A stretch of DNA of 64,000 nucleotides from Desulfolinea sp964487745 (GCA_964487745.1 CAZASG010000016.1:1-64000), one strand, 5' to 3'. Counted from the stretch's first letter, positions 42,579 through 51,876 are shown. Translations and numbers: made by a program. The notes: generated from the letters alone by a model not told the origin.

Positions 42579-43844
42579 ATGGCACTCAACATCCCCGAAA
42601 TCCGCGCACAATTTCCCGCGCTGGCGCGCCCCGCGATCTTTTTCGATGGCCCCGGCGGAACACAAATCTGCCAGCAAAGCCTTGATCGCATGACCCAATA
42701 TCTGGTCGAGTCCAATGCCAATTTTCATGGTGCTTTCGCAACCAGTGCTGCATCGGATGTCGTTCTGGATGAAGCTCATCAAGCAATGGCAGATTTTTAC
42801 AATGCCGCCAGCCCCAAAGAGATTGTCTTTGGCAATAATATGACGACGCTGACCCTGCACATCAGCCGCTCGATCTCGCGGACGTGGAATCCCGGCGACG
42901 AGATCGTGGTGACGCGTCTCGATCACGATGCGAACGTGACCCCATGGTTGCTGGCTGCCGAAGATCGGGGTGCCACTGTGAGCTGGGTCAACTTCGACCA
43001 CGCCGACGGAACATTGAATCTCGATGAACTTGCCGCCGCCCTCGAGCGCAAACCAAAATTCCTGGCGGTGGGCTATGCATCCAACTCGCTGGGGACGATC
43101 AACCCTGTCAAAAAGATCATCAAGATGGCACATGAAGCTGGCACAATGGTCTACGTGGATGCCGTCCAATACGCGCCGCACGGCGTGATCGACGTGCAAG
43201 ACCTCGACGCCGATTTTTTGGTTTCATCCCCCTATAAGTATTTTGGTCCCCATGCGGGTGTACTTTATGGCAAAAAAGATCTGCTCGAAGAAATGAAAGC
43301 CTACAAAGTCCGCCCGGCGAGCAATGCCCTGCCCACCAAATACGAGACCGGTACACAAAACCACGAAGGGATCGCGGGCGTTCTCGGTGCTATCGAATAT
43401 TTCGAGTGGGTCGGCGAAAAATTCGGTGGAGAGTATGAACAGAACTTCGTCGAAGATGGTTTTTCGGGGCGTGTGCTAACGCTCAAAAAAGCGATGACGG
43501 CTATCGGCGCCTACGAGCAAGAACTCAACCAGGCATTGCTTTCCACGCTGGGATTTGTGCCCGGGCTGACCCTTTATGGTCCCAGCGATCCGCGCAAAAC
43601 GGATGAGCGCGTGGCGACCTTCTCCTTCGGTCTGGAGGAGATGCATCCGCGCACGGTGGCAGAGAAGCTTGGCAAGCGTAACATCTACGTTTGGGATGGG
43701 CACTACTATGCCATCAACGTCACCGAGCAACTCGGTCTCGAAGAAAGCGGCGGCATGGTGCGTGTTGGGGCAACACATTACAACACGATCGAGGAGATAC
43801 GCAAATTAGGGGAGGCGTTGACGGAGATCGCTGAGGGGAAGTAA
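42579..43844 (+). CDS. Cysteine-desulfurase-like PLP enzyme (TIGR01976 type)
   Basis: 421 residues. FFDGPGGTQICQQSLDRM at the N-terminus, FGNNMTTLTLHISRSI, DHDANVTPW, GTINPVKKI, VDAVQYAPHGVIDVQ (cofactor Asp and Gln) and DFLVSSPYKYFGPHAGVLYG with the Schiff-base Lys (about 220) fit the SufS-like subgroup that lacks a confirmed desulfurase role. ARxGxxHYNT-like VRVGATHYNTIEEI closes it. AGGAG lies 5 nt before the ATG at 42579. Confidence 0.85.
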   Translation: MALNIPEIRAQFPALARPAIFFDGPGGTQICQQSLDRMTQYLVESNANFHGAFATSAASDVVLDEAHQAMADFYNAASPKEIVFGNNMTTLTLHISRSISRTWNPGDEIVVTRLDHDANVTPWLLAAEDRGATVSWVNFDHADGTLNLDELAAALERKPKFLAVGYASNSLGTINPVKKIIKMAHEAGTMVYVDAVQYAPHGVIDVQDLDADFLVSSPYKYFGPHAGVLYGKKDLLEEMKAYKVRPASNALPTKYETGTQNHEGIAGVLGAIEYFEWVGEKFGGEYEQNFVEDGFSGRVLTLKKAMTAIGAYEQELNQALLSTLGFVPGLTLYGPSDPRKTDERVATFSFGLEEMHPRTVAEKLGKRNIYVWDGHYYAINVTEQLGLEESGGMVRVGATHYNTIEEIRKLGEALTEIAEGK

Positions 43845-43867
43845 ATTTTTGATATTGTCGATTCTAA

Positions 43868-43905
43868 AGCAAAAGACCAACGGTCGTTGGTCTTTTGCTT
43901 TTTTG
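43868..43905. terminator. Terminator after the SufS-like gene
   Basis: AGCAAAAGACCAACG (43868-43882) and CGTTGGTCTTTTGCT (43885-43899), a 15-bp stem with a 2-nt loop, followed by six Ts. Confidence 0.88.
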
Positions 43906-43972
43906 GGTTTCTAACGATATACGATTATTGCGGCTTTTGTACTGATTTAAAAAACCTGTATTGTTCTCAGAC

Positions 43973-44608
43973 TTAGAATTTAAACTCAATTATCTGTCCA
44001 ACAAGTCCTACCCAAGACCAAGCAGCTAGACCAGCTCCAAGAATTGATCGTACCAATGGCGGAAGATCGAATCTTATTTCATATACTGCTAAAAATGCTC
44101 CACCCAATATTCCTGCAAAAGATCCAGTGATTGCGCCAATGATTAATCCGTTTGTTTCAAGCTCTGGATAATAGTTTTGCATAGTTAATGCTCCAACAAT
44201 AGCCCCAATAAAAATGCCAACTGCTGCGCCTGTAAGAGCATCATTTTTGTCATAACCTAAATCAAGATTTCCCTTCAAAGCATCATATACAATCCTTCTC
44301 ATGACAGAAGGGCTTATCTGAGAATATTCAACATACTCAGCAAACAATTCTTCGGCTATTGGATCATTTGTTGGCGGATGATTTTTTGCATATTTTAGAC
44401 TTTCGCGATATACACCCGGTGGATATAAGACTCCACCAACTGACTTTACTCTAACCTTCTCGTAAATCATAGGATGTTGATCGTGAAGATAATCCATTAA
44501 TTTCTTATATTTACTGCGGAGAACTACATTGTAGAGGGTGCCAAAAATTGCAATTGTGAGTCCTGCTCCAAAAAACAAGACAATGTTCATAACAAACAGA
44601 ATTTCCAT
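43973..44608 (-). CDS. Hypothetical membrane protein
   Basis: 211 residues: an N-terminal helix (about 4-26), a charged cytosolic part (about 30-125), then three glycine-rich helices (about 126-144, 155-176, 184-206). No family recognised. AAGGAA precedes the ATG. A+T-rich compared with its neighbours. Confidence 0.6.
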   Translation of the reverse strand: MEILFVMNIVLFFGAGLTIAIFGTLYNVVLRSKYKKLMDYLHDQHPMIYEKVRVKSVGGVLYPPGVYRESLKYAKNHPPTNDPIAEELFAEYVEYSQISPSVMRRIVYDALKGNLDLGYDKNDALTGAAVGIFIGAIVGALTMQNYYPELETNGLIIGAITGSFAGILGGAFLAVYEIRFDLPPLVRSILGAGLAAWSWVGLVGQIIEFKF

Positions 44609-44680
44609 AATATTTCCTTTGCAGTTTTTTGATGATGTGAAATTATCAAAACCCCTTAAAAGATTGTGTCCGCTAAGTTA

Positions 44681-45124
44681 TTAAACTAACTCTATCCCCG
44701 AATCGGTGATCTTTATTTTGCCTTTTTTATATAACTTACCGATTGCCTGCTTAAAAACTTTTTTGCTTACTTGAAATTCATTTCTTATCTCTTCAGGGGA
44801 GCTTTTATCGTGAAAGCTTGATTTTCCCCCACCAGCCTTAAGATGTGCCAGAATTTTATCCGCCGTCAAAGGGACAAGCTCGCCTTTCTTTGGCTGAAAA
44901 GAAATATCTATCTTCCCATCTTCTCGAATACGTTGTATATAGGCTTTGAGTTTTTGGCCCTTGTAGTACTCGTCATAAAGATCATTGCCATAGACTAACC
45001 CCAGGTACGCATCGTTTATCACGACCCTGATCCCCAAACTCACAAAGGCATAGATCTCGACATCGACTTCCTGCCATTCAGTAAATATCCCCGGTTGCAC
45101 AGTTTCTTTTAGTTGACTTTTCAT
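44681..45124 (-). CDS. Short CvfB-like protein (S1-type domain plus winged helix)
   Basis: 147 residues. The first half (about 15-82) looks like an S1/OB RNA-binding fold (VDVEIYAFVSLGIRVVINDAYLGLVYGNDLYDEYYKGQKLKAYIQRIREDGKIDISFQP). The second half (about 88-147) matches the CvfB winged helix (ILAHLKAGGG, SPEEIRNEFQVSKKVFKQAIGKLYKKGKI). Full CvfB proteins are about twice as long with three S1 units. ATG 45124 is favoured by AAGGG seven bases upstream. Confidence 0.75.
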   Translation of the reverse strand: MKSQLKETVQPGIFTEWQEVDVEIYAFVSLGIRVVINDAYLGLVYGNDLYDEYYKGQKLKAYIQRIREDGKIDISFQPKKGELVPLTADKILAHLKAGGGKSSFHDKSSPEEIRNEFQVSKKVFKQAIGKLYKKGKIKITDSGIELV

Positions 45125-45244
45125 TTTCATCCCTTTATGAAGAATCGATAAATCGATTTTACCATTTTTGTCTGATTGTGAAGAAAGTGTCGGGATGGTG
45201 TACATGGGGGAGCGTTAAAGGAGATCGCTGAAGGGCAGTAAAAG

Positions 45245-45280
45245 AAAAACCGAGTGTTTTGAAAACACTCGGTTTTTTTT
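45245..45280. terminator. Terminator after the KimA-like gene
   Basis: AAAAACCGAGTGTTTT (45245-45260) and AAAACACTCGGTTTTT (45262-45277), a perfect 16-bp stem with a 1-nt centre. Confidence 0.88.
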
Positions 45281-45286
45281 TGTTGT

Positions 45287-47326
45287 CTATTCTTCGGAAG
45301 CAGGTTCCTCGTCTGCGGGCGGTGTGAGGTTGAGATTATCCGGGATGGAGACATCCACTTCGCCATCTTCCGGCACCGCACAAGCTGCGGCTTCCATATC
45401 CTTCTCCGTTTTCTTCGGGGGCAAAACATGGAAGGGGATGTCGATGATGATGACATCCAGATGCTGACGCAGTCGATTACGGAGCATCATCGAGGTCTTG
45501 TTGTGCAGGACACTCGTGGCAACATCTGTGATGACCACTTCGGGGATCATGACAGTCACCGAATGATCCGGGAATTCTTCGCAGTTAACTCTCTCAATAT
45601 AATCGATCAAGGGTGGCAGGAAATTACGATAATCATGTTCGATCTCGACCAATTTCGCATTCCCAACCATGCTGGGGAAGCGATTCCAACGCTTCATAAA
45701 GCGTTCTTTGTCTTCTTCGCTTGTTGAAACATAAATGGCGCGGATATCATCACTGAGCATATTGGCATATTGCAAGGCCCTCAGGGTACCACGATGCACG
45801 TCGCCGATCGGGAGCAAGACCACATCTGCCACACCGCTGATCTCGCGTTCCTCGATGGTACGCGTGCTCAAATTATCAGCAACATTTTGATAATGCCGAT
45901 TGATGCCATAGAACATGGAGATCAGAATCGGGATAACGACAACGATGATCCAGGCACCTTCCATGAATTTGGTAATGACCAAAACAATGAAAACGATAAA
46001 GGTTGTCGTGGCACCAATGGCGTTGACGGCGCGTTTCCACTGCCAGCCTTTTTCGTGATGCAATTCAGTCTCGAGAGTTTCCACCGTTTCACCGGGTTTG
46101 ATCTTGGAGACCCTAGTCATCAATTTGACCATACCCGCCTGTGAAAGGGTGAAACTGATCATTACGCCGATAGCATAAAGGGGCAACATGGCAAACTCGT
46201 CCGCCTGGAAGATAATTACCACGATTGAAGCGACGACTGCCAGTGTGAGAATACCGCCGTTGAAGACTAGGCGTTCGCCCTGGTTGCGCATCCAGCGTGG
46301 CATGAATTTGTCACGAGAAAGGAAATAACTCAAACGCGGGAAATCCTGATAGCCGGTGTTGGCTGCCAGAACAAGGATCAACATGGTAAAGATCTGCACC
46401 CAATAGTAGAGAAAACCTTCACCCGTGATCGTACGCGTCAACTGTGAAAGCAGACTGTCGTGATGATCGGGAACCAAATTCAATTGGGTGGACAGGAAGC
46501 TGATACCAACAAAGAGCGACATGGCGATAATCCCCATCGCAACCATTGTCTGAGCAGCATTCTTTGCCTCGGGCGCTTTGAAAGCCTGGACGCCATCACT
46601 GATGGCTTCGATCCCGGTCAGCGCAGTACAACCAGCCGCAAAGGCACGCAGCAAGATCCAAATCATACCGATCTGGGTCAAGTCACCCGTAACAGCGGCA
46701 ATGTCTACGACCTGTGGTTCAAGCGGGGCGGCACCAAAAAGCCCAAAGCTGCGTACCAAACCGATCCCGATAACAACAAGCACGCCGACTACAAAGGCAT
46801 AAGTCGGGACAGCAAAAACAGATCCGCTTTCGCGCACACCGCGCAGATTCATCCACGTCAAGATACCGATAATGCCTAAAGCCAACCAAACGCGAAAATC
46901 ATATATCTCCGGGAAAGCCGAAACCATCGCGCGGATACCCGCAGAAACCGACACCGAGACGGTCAGCGAATAATCGGTCAGTAGGGCTGCCGCAGCGATC
47001 AACGAAGGCAGCGTACCAAGATTATCTTTCGAGACAATATAGGAGCCACCACCTTTGGGATAATGCAAAATAGTCTGAATATAACTAAAGACTACGATCA
47101 GGACTAATGCAGTAATACCCATGACGATCGGCATCGTCATCGTAAGTGCCCCGCTCCCCAATACGATCAAAATACTCATTACCGCTTCGGTGGCATAAGC
47201 ATTACTACTGATCGGGTCAGATGCAAAAACAGCCAAACCACGCACTTTATCCAACCGTTCATGGTGTGCCTGGCTGGTTGGGAAAGGCTCCCCAAATAAT
47301 ACACGTTTGATCCTAGATCTATTCAT
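45287..47326 (-). CDS. KimA/YdaO-like APC-family potassium transporter
   Basis: 679 residues, twelve membrane helices plus a C-terminal cytosolic domain (about 480-640) of the universal-stress-like type. KVRGLAVFASDPISSNAYATEAV, YPKGGGSYIVSKDNLG, LLTDYSLTVSVSVSAGI, GCTALTGIEAISDGV and LAANTGYQDFPRLSYFLSRD match the KimA-type K+/H+ symporters. General amino-acid permeases are the alternative. The last 45 residues are acidic and Pro-rich. The ATG at 47326 has GAGGAAG seven bases upstream; the longer frame needs TTG. Confidence 0.85.
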   Translation of the reverse strand: MNRSRIKRVLFGEPFPTSQAHHERLDKVRGLAVFASDPISSNAYATEAVMSILIVLGSGALTMTMPIVMGITALVLIVVFSYIQTILHYPKGGGSYIVSKDNLGTLPSLIAAAALLTDYSLTVSVSVSAGIRAMVSAFPEIYDFRVWLALGIIGILTWMNLRGVRESGSVFAVPTYAFVVGVLVVIGIGLVRSFGLFGAAPLEPQVVDIAAVTGDLTQIGMIWILLRAFAAGCTALTGIEAISDGVQAFKAPEAKNAAQTMVAMGIIAMSLFVGISFLSTQLNLVPDHHDSLLSQLTRTITGEGFLYYWVQIFTMLILVLAANTGYQDFPRLSYFLSRDKFMPRWMRNQGERLVFNGGILTLAVVASIVVIIFQADEFAMLPLYAIGVMISFTLSQAGMVKLMTRVSKIKPGETVETLETELHHEKGWQWKRAVNAIGATTTFIVFIVLVITKFMEGAWIIVVVIPILISMFYGINRHYQNVADNLSTRTIEEREISGVADVVLLPIGDVHRGTLRALQYANMLSDDIRAIYVSTSEEDKERFMKRWNRFPSMVGNAKLVEIEHDYRNFLPPLIDYIERVNCEEFPDHSVTVMIPEVVITDVATSVLHNKTSMMLRNRLRQHLDVIIIDIPFHVLPPKKTEKDMEAAACAVPEDGEVDVSIPDNLNLTPPADEEPASEE

Positions 47327-47336
47327 ATTCTTCCTC

Positions 47337-47361
47337 AAAAAAAGACGCCCAATCGGACGCC
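47337..47361 (-). terminator. Hairpin and T-run in the KimA-like gene leader
   Basis: On the minus strand GGCGTCC-GATT-GGGCGTC forms 7 pairs (two are G-U, so it folds only in the minus transcript), followed by seven Us and then the Shine-Dalgarno. It lies downstream of a TATAAT box, so it may be an attenuator rather than just the dusB terminator. Confidence 0.55.
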
Positions 47362-47379
47362 TGCAAAATAAACGCTGAG

Positions 47380-47385
47380 ATTATA
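47380..47385 (-). promoter_or_regulatory. -10 box upstream of the KimA-like gene
   Basis: Perfect TATAAT on the minus strand, about 54 nt before the ATG and before the leader hairpin. No good -35 box was seen. Confidence 0.4.
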
Positions 47386-47456
47386 CATGTTTTTTGATCC
47401 CCAAAGATTAAAATCCAAGCGCTTTCGGAGATGTTTCGTTTTGCGAAAAGGGCAGA

Positions 47457-48434
47457 CTATTCTTCAAACTTCGATGGAAATTTCTCCAACTCATCCAGCA
47501 AGTCTAAAAACTCTTGCGCATTTTCGCGCGTCAGCAATTCACGCCGGAAGCGGCGCGTTGTTTGATAAGTAGAAATGTAATGCACTGCGTGCTTGCGGAA
47601 GAGATTCAGCCCCAGTTTCTCGCCATAAAATTCCTGATTCCGTACAAGATGTTCCACCATCATCTTGCGCACGTCATCGAGCGTGACCTCGGCGCGATCC
47701 TTGCCCGAGAATATCCACGGGTTCCCCATCGCTGCCCTGCCGATCATGACCCCATCGCAGCCGGTATACGACTTCATCGTCCCAATATCCGCAATAGTTT
47801 TCACATCCCCATTCCCGATGACGGGAATCTTGACCGCCTGCTTGACCTCGCCGATCACATCCCAGTTGACGGTACGCTCACGACCGCCCTCGCGCGTCCG
47901 CCCGTGGATGGCGATCAGCGAACCGCCATTTTCCTCAACGATGCGCGAGATAAGCATATAGTTCTGACAGTCATCCCAACCCATACGGATCTTCCCTGTA
48001 ATGGGCACTTCCAACACTTGTGAAAGCCGCTTAAAGAGGCGTGCTACTTTGAGCGGGGTACGCATTAGCCCTACGCCCGCGCCGCTGTTGGCGATGGCTT
48101 TGGTGGGGCAGCCCATGTTGATGTCGATGAAGTCTGGTTCCAACTCCTGAATTTTCAGCGCGGCTTCAACCATCGCTTCGACGGTGTGGCTGTAAATCTG
48201 AAAGGCGATCGGGCGTTCCGTTTCACGGTAGCGCAACTTCTCCGAGACTCTGCGCATATTGTGAATCAAACCTTCCGCACGCGCGAACTCGGTATAAGAA
48301 ATAGACGAGCCTAGTTCGCGGCAAAGCGAGCGGAAAGGCTCATCCGAGAATCCCATCATGGGGGCAAGGATCGCATCGCCGTAAACGGGGATAGTGTCAA
48401 CATAAAAGGTAGGGGGTGTTGTTACTGTTTTCAT
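47457..48434 (-). CDS. dus: tRNA-dihydrouridine synthase (DusB-like)
   Basis: 325 residues, TIM barrel. LAPMMGFSDEPFRSLCRELG near the start, DINMGCPTKAIANSGAGVGLM with the active-site Cys (about 108), ITGKIRMGWDD, IAIHGRTREGG, VIGNGDVKTIAD and GVMIGRAAMGNPWIF (FMN phosphate) make a complete Dus protein. It reduces uridine in the tRNA D-loop. DusB is the most likely subgroup. Confidence 0.92.
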   Translation of the reverse strand: MKTVTTPPTFYVDTIPVYGDAILAPMMGFSDEPFRSLCRELGSSISYTEFARAEGLIHNMRRVSEKLRYRETERPIAFQIYSHTVEAMVEAALKIQELEPDFIDINMGCPTKAIANSGAGVGLMRTPLKVARLFKRLSQVLEVPITGKIRMGWDDCQNYMLISRIVEENGGSLIAIHGRTREGGRERTVNWDVIGEVKQAVKIPVIGNGDVKTIADIGTMKSYTGCDGVMIGRAAMGNPWIFSGKDRAEVTLDDVRKMMVEHLVRNQEFYGEKLGLNLFRKHAVHYISTYQTTRRFRRELLTRENAQEFLDLLDELEKFPSKFEE

Positions 48435-48448
48435 ACGGATAAAACTTC

Positions 48449-48505
48449 TGTCATTGCGGGGGAATCATTAGATCGACACATTCCTTTGCTCACAATGATC
48501 ATGTT
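48449..48505. repeat. Relative of the TGTCATTGCG repeat
   Basis: TGTCATTGCG (48449-48458) opens it as at 10387, and a later CACAATGA partly mirrors the start. It fills the gap between galE and the Dus gene. Confidence 0.35.
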
Positions 48506-48514
48506 CTTGTCTTT

Positions 48515-49489
48515 CTATTTATACCCTTTTGGGTGGCTTTCGTGCCAACCCCAGGCCGTCTTCAAGATATTCTCGATACTCGAGTGTTCGGCCTTCCAGC
48601 CGAGTTCTTCCTGCACTTTATCGGAAGAAGCAACGAGACGTGCCGGGTCGCCGGGGCGGCGGGGTGTTTCTTCGGCAGGGATGGGATGTCCGGTGACGGT
48701 ACGGGCGGCTTCGATGACTTCCTTGACAGAAAATCCGGTGCCGGTACCGATGTTGTAAACCAGTCTATCGCGTTCGGCGAGGGCATCCAATGCCAGCAGA
48801 TGTGCAGAAACAAGATCAGCGATGTGGATGTAATCGCGGATGCAGCTACCGTCGGGGGTTGGATAGTCGGTGCCGAAGACTTTGATGTTTTCACGTTGTC
48901 CTAAAGCCACCTGCAATACGAGCGGGATCAGGTGCGATTCAGGCTGGTGCGCTTCACCACGTCCGGGCACCGCTCCGGATGCGTTGAAATAACGCAGGGC
49001 GGCAAAATGCAGACCATGAATTTTGCGATACCATTCCAAAATATTTTCGACTGCCAGCTTGGTGTAGCCGTAGGTATTGGTCGGTCCGAGCAGGGATTTT
49101 TCGCTGAGCGGCTCATCACTGGATTCATAAACCGCTGCCGTGGACGAAAGCACAAAACGCTTCACGCCCGCACGGACAGCCGCTTCGATCAGCCCCGCCG
49201 AGTTGACGAGATTGTTCTGGATGAATTTGCCGGGGTCTTTCATGCTCTCGCCCGCTTCGATGAAGGCGGCGAAGTGCATCACGGCGTCGAACTGCTTGCT
49301 GGCAAGCGCGGCCTCGAGGGCTGCTTTATCTCCCAAATCAGCGTGGATGAAGTCTGCGTCTTCAGGCACCGCTTCACGATAGCCAGTGACGAGCGAGTCG
49401 TAGACGGTGACGTTATGCCCTGCTTTGAGCAATGCTTCTGCGGTCGCTGAGCCGATATAGCCCGCTCCGCCTGTTACGAAAATATTCAT
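48515..49489 (-). CDS. galE: UDP-glucose 4-epimerase
   Basis: 324 residues of the SDR extended type. MNIFVTGGAGYIGSATAEALL (NAD motif GxxGxxG), FDAVMHFAAFIEAGES, SSTAAVYES (catalytic Ser/Thr), NTYGYTKLAVE (YxxxK, about 148-152) and CIRDYIHIADLVSAHL are the GalE set. It converts UDP-glucose and UDP-galactose for surface sugars, in line with the UGPase and glycosyltransferases at the left end. AAGGAA precedes the ATG. Confidence 0.94.
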   Translation of the reverse strand: MNIFVTGGAGYIGSATAEALLKAGHNVTVYDSLVTGYREAVPEDADFIHADLGDKAALEAALASKQFDAVMHFAAFIEAGESMKDPGKFIQNNLVNSAGLIEAAVRAGVKRFVLSSTAAVYESSDEPLSEKSLLGPTNTYGYTKLAVENILEWYRKIHGLHFAALRYFNASGAVPGRGEAHQPESHLIPLVLQVALGQRENIKVFGTDYPTPDGSCIRDYIHIADLVSAHLLALDALAERDRLVYNIGTGTGFSVKEVIEAARTVTGHPIPAEETPRRPGDPARLVASSDKVQEELGWKAEHSSIENILKTAWGWHESHPKGYK

Positions 49490-49519
49490 GGGGTTCCTTT
49501 TGTTTATGCAATAACCCTG

Positions 49520-50050
49520 TTATTGTAAAGCTATCTGACCATCATCAAGATTTATACGATATTTTTCATTATTGAAGTCAATTACTTCTATACAATTTTC
49601 ATGCAAAGAAAAACCTTCTGTAAAGATGTCTTTTCCAGAAACACTCCATAAAGAGTTACCTTCAAAGTCCATTTTAGTAATGTCGACTTCTCCGTGAAAA
49701 ATAATTCCATCATTGTCTGGTGAAAGATATATTCCAAAAGAAGTCGCTGTATCAACTTTTTTGTGCCATAGAAGTTCCAAAGAAGAAAGTTCTAAACAAC
49801 AAACCCAATTCCCTATTGCAATGAAAATTTGTTTATCGAGAAGAACGATTGAATTAGGATGAAATCTCGTTCGCCCACCACTCACTGAAAGCAAACAAGT
49901 GTTTTGCTGACCAGTCGCATCTTTGGCAGCAATACCATAACCTGTGTTGTTAAAAAGTTTTTCTCCCAGAACATAAGTCTTGTCATATTCTGGGAGAGTT
50001 TGATCTATATCAAGAATCTCTATTTCAAAGGTATCGTTCTTGAATTGCAA
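49520..50050 (-). CDS. Hypothetical beta-propeller-like protein
   Basis: 176 residues, no signal or membrane segment. Repeated strands with FIAIGNWVCCLELSSLELLWHKKVD, GIIFHGEVDITKMDFEGNSLWSVSGKD and CIEVIDFNNEKYRINLDDG resemble PQQ/WD-type blades. It uses a TTG start with GGAT upstream. A+T-rich and inserted between galE and gatA; probably acquired. No function assigned. Confidence 0.55.
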   Translation of the reverse strand: MQFKNDTFEIEILDIDQTLPEYDKTYVLGEKLFNNTGYGIAAKDATGQQNTCLLSVSGGRTRFHPNSIVLLDKQIFIAIGNWVCCLELSSLELLWHKKVDTATSFGIYLSPDNDGIIFHGEVDITKMDFEGNSLWSVSGKDIFTEGFSLHENCIEVIDFNNEKYRINLDDGQIALQ

Positions 50051-50067
50051 AGTTCTATCCTAATAAT

Positions 50068-51486
50068 TTATAGGGAAATATCTGGTCGTCTCTCATGCCA
50101 ATCCGTTGCGCCCTGATAGGCTTGCCCGATGGCAAAAAGTTTTTCTTCGCTGAAACGCGCACCCATCAACTGCATACCGATCGGCATCTGGTCGCCGTCA
50201 AAACCGACAGGCAGGGCCAAGCCGGGTACACCGGCTAAATTCGCGGGGAGCGTGAAAATATCTTCCAAATACATCGAGAGCGGGTCGCCACCATGTTTGC
50301 CGATCTCAAAGGCCGTTGTCGGGGCAATAGGCGCAGCGATCGCATCCACCGTCTCGAACGCGGTCTCAAAATCACGGCGGATCAGCGTGCGCACCTTCTG
50401 TGCCTTGCCGTAGTAAGCATCATAATAGCCCGCCGAAAGCGCATAGGTCCCGAGCATGATGCGCCGCTCGACCTCCGCGCCAAAGCGTTTACCGCGCGTC
50501 TGGCGATAAACGTCCTGCAAGCTGGCTTCGCTCTCACGCGGCGTGTAGCGGATGCCATCGTAGCGGGCCAAATTCGCCGAAGCTTCAGCGGGCGCCAAAA
50601 TATAGTAGACGGGAAGCGCATATTCGGTATGTGGGAGATTAATGAGGATAATCTCAGCTCCAAGCTCTTTCAACATCCCGATCGCTTCGCGGACACGTTC
50701 CTCGACTTCGGCCTGCATCCCTTTAACGAAATATTCTGCCGGGACACCAATCTTGATTCCGTTTAGCGTACCGTCACTCGGAGCATCTACCGCTATCTCA
50801 GGGGCTTCAACCGTGGTTGCGTCCATGATGTCTTTGCCGACCATCTGCTCAAATAGCGGAACAAGGTCATCTACCGAGCGGCCGAGCACGCCAACCGAAT
50901 CGAGCGACGAGCCATAGGCTGCCAAGCCATAACGGGATACGCGTCCGTAAGTCGGTTTGATGCCGCTCACGCCACAGAATGACGCAGGCTGACGAATCGA
51001 GCCGCCCGTATCGGTGCCCAAGGCTACTGGGACCAAGCCCGCAGCGACAGCCGCCGCGCTCCCACCCGAGGAGCCGCCAGGGACACGGTTGAGATTCCAT
51101 GGGTTGTGGGTCACGCCGTAAGCGGAGTTCTCGGTCGAGGAACCCATCGCAAATTCGTCGGTATTGGTCTTGCCAATCACGACTGCGCCCGCATCGATGA
51201 GTTTCTGGACAGCGGTGGCGGTGAAAGGCGGCATGAAGCCCTCAAGAATTTTGGAGCCGCAGGTGGCAGGCATCCCTTCGACCATGAGCACATCCTTGAC
51301 GGCGATGGGCAACCCGGCCAGGGGTTTGGATGAATTGTCCACGCTGCTGGCGCGTTCGGGTGCGGATTTGTCGAGATGCAGAAAACTGTGCAGGGATGAA
51401 TCCAATGCGTCCACATGTGTCACGCAAGCCTCGGTCGCGGCGCGGCTCGTCGTCTTTCCTTCTTTTAGATCGTGGAGCATCTTCAT
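50068..51486 (-). CDS. gatA: Asp/Glu-tRNA amidotransferase subunit A
   Basis: 472 residues, amidase-signature enzyme. Catalytic Lys in PIAVKDVLMVEG (about 63), cis-Ser and nucleophile Ser in RVPGGSSGGSAAAVAAGLVPVALGTDTGGSIRQPASFCG (about 133-171), GKTNTDEFAMGSSTENSAYG, and DAIAAPIAPTTAFEIG. With GatB and GatC it amidates Glu-tRNA(Gln) or Asp-tRNA(Asn). Its start overlaps the gatC stop by 4 nt. gatB is not in the window. Confidence 0.95.
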   Translation of the reverse strand: MKMLHDLKEGKTTSRAATEACVTHVDALDSSLHSFLHLDKSAPERASSVDNSSKPLAGLPIAVKDVLMVEGMPATCGSKILEGFMPPFTATAVQKLIDAGAVVIGKTNTDEFAMGSSTENSAYGVTHNPWNLNRVPGGSSGGSAAAVAAGLVPVALGTDTGGSIRQPASFCGVSGIKPTYGRVSRYGLAAYGSSLDSVGVLGRSVDDLVPLFEQMVGKDIMDATTVEAPEIAVDAPSDGTLNGIKIGVPAEYFVKGMQAEVEERVREAIGMLKELGAEIILINLPHTEYALPVYYILAPAEASANLARYDGIRYTPRESEASLQDVYRQTRGKRFGAEVERRIMLGTYALSAGYYDAYYGKAQKVRTLIRRDFETAFETVDAIAAPIAPTTAFEIGKHGGDPLSMYLEDIFTLPANLAGVPGLALPVGFDGDQMPIGMQLMGARFSEEKLFAIGQAYQGATDWHERRPDISL

Positions 51487-51779
51487 TTTTTCTTCCCCAA
51501 TACGGCTGGAACTTTGAATTGTCCCGCTTCTGCGTTGGGTGCGTTCTGGAGCAGTTTTTCGGTGGGCAGGGATGCGCGCGGTTCATCAGGGCGCAAGGGG
51601 CTGGCACCCTCGACGGCGTTGGCCATCGGGGAGATGTTTTCGGTATCCAGCTCGTTCAGCTTGGCGATGTGGTCGAGGATGTCGGAGAGCTGCTCGCGGT
51701 AGAGGGCAAGCTGCTCGTCGCTGAGTTCGAGATGGGCGAGTTTGGCGATATGTTTGACTTCTTCGGGTGTGAGTGACAT
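51483..51779 (-). CDS. gatC: Asp/Glu-tRNA amidotransferase subunit C
   Basis: 98 residues. MSLTPEEVKHIAKLAHLELSDEQLALY opens it, then FREQLSDILDHIAKLNELDTENI-type helix and a C-terminal LRPDEPRASLPTEKLLQNAPNAEAGQFKVPAVL, all typical of GatC. It stabilises the GatA-GatB complex. ATG 51779 lies 7 nt after a perfect TATAAT (51787-51792), so the mRNA is probably leaderless. Confidence 0.94.
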   Translation of the reverse strand: MSLTPEEVKHIAKLAHLELSDEQLALYREQLSDILDHIAKLNELDTENISPMANAVEGASPLRPDEPRASLPTEKLLQNAPNAEAGQFKVPAVLGKKK

Positions 51780-51786
51780 GCGGGGG

Positions 51787-51792
51787 ATTATA
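51787..51792 (-). promoter_or_regulatory. -10 box of a leaderless gatCA mRNA
   Basis: TATAAT on the minus strand, then 7 nt, then the gatC ATG. No Shine-Dalgarno in between; no clear -35. Confidence 0.55.
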
Positions 51793-51876
51793 CCGTTTTT
51801 TGAACCGCTGAGACGCAGAGCGCGCGAAGTTTCTAAATAGATATACCTTATTTCTAAACAAAAATGTAATGCATTA

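Noticed and set aside
47327..47456. c-di-AMP riboswitch before the KimA-like gene
   Set aside because: The gap to the upstream gene is about 130 nt and lacks the complex fold and conserved blocks of that riboswitch.
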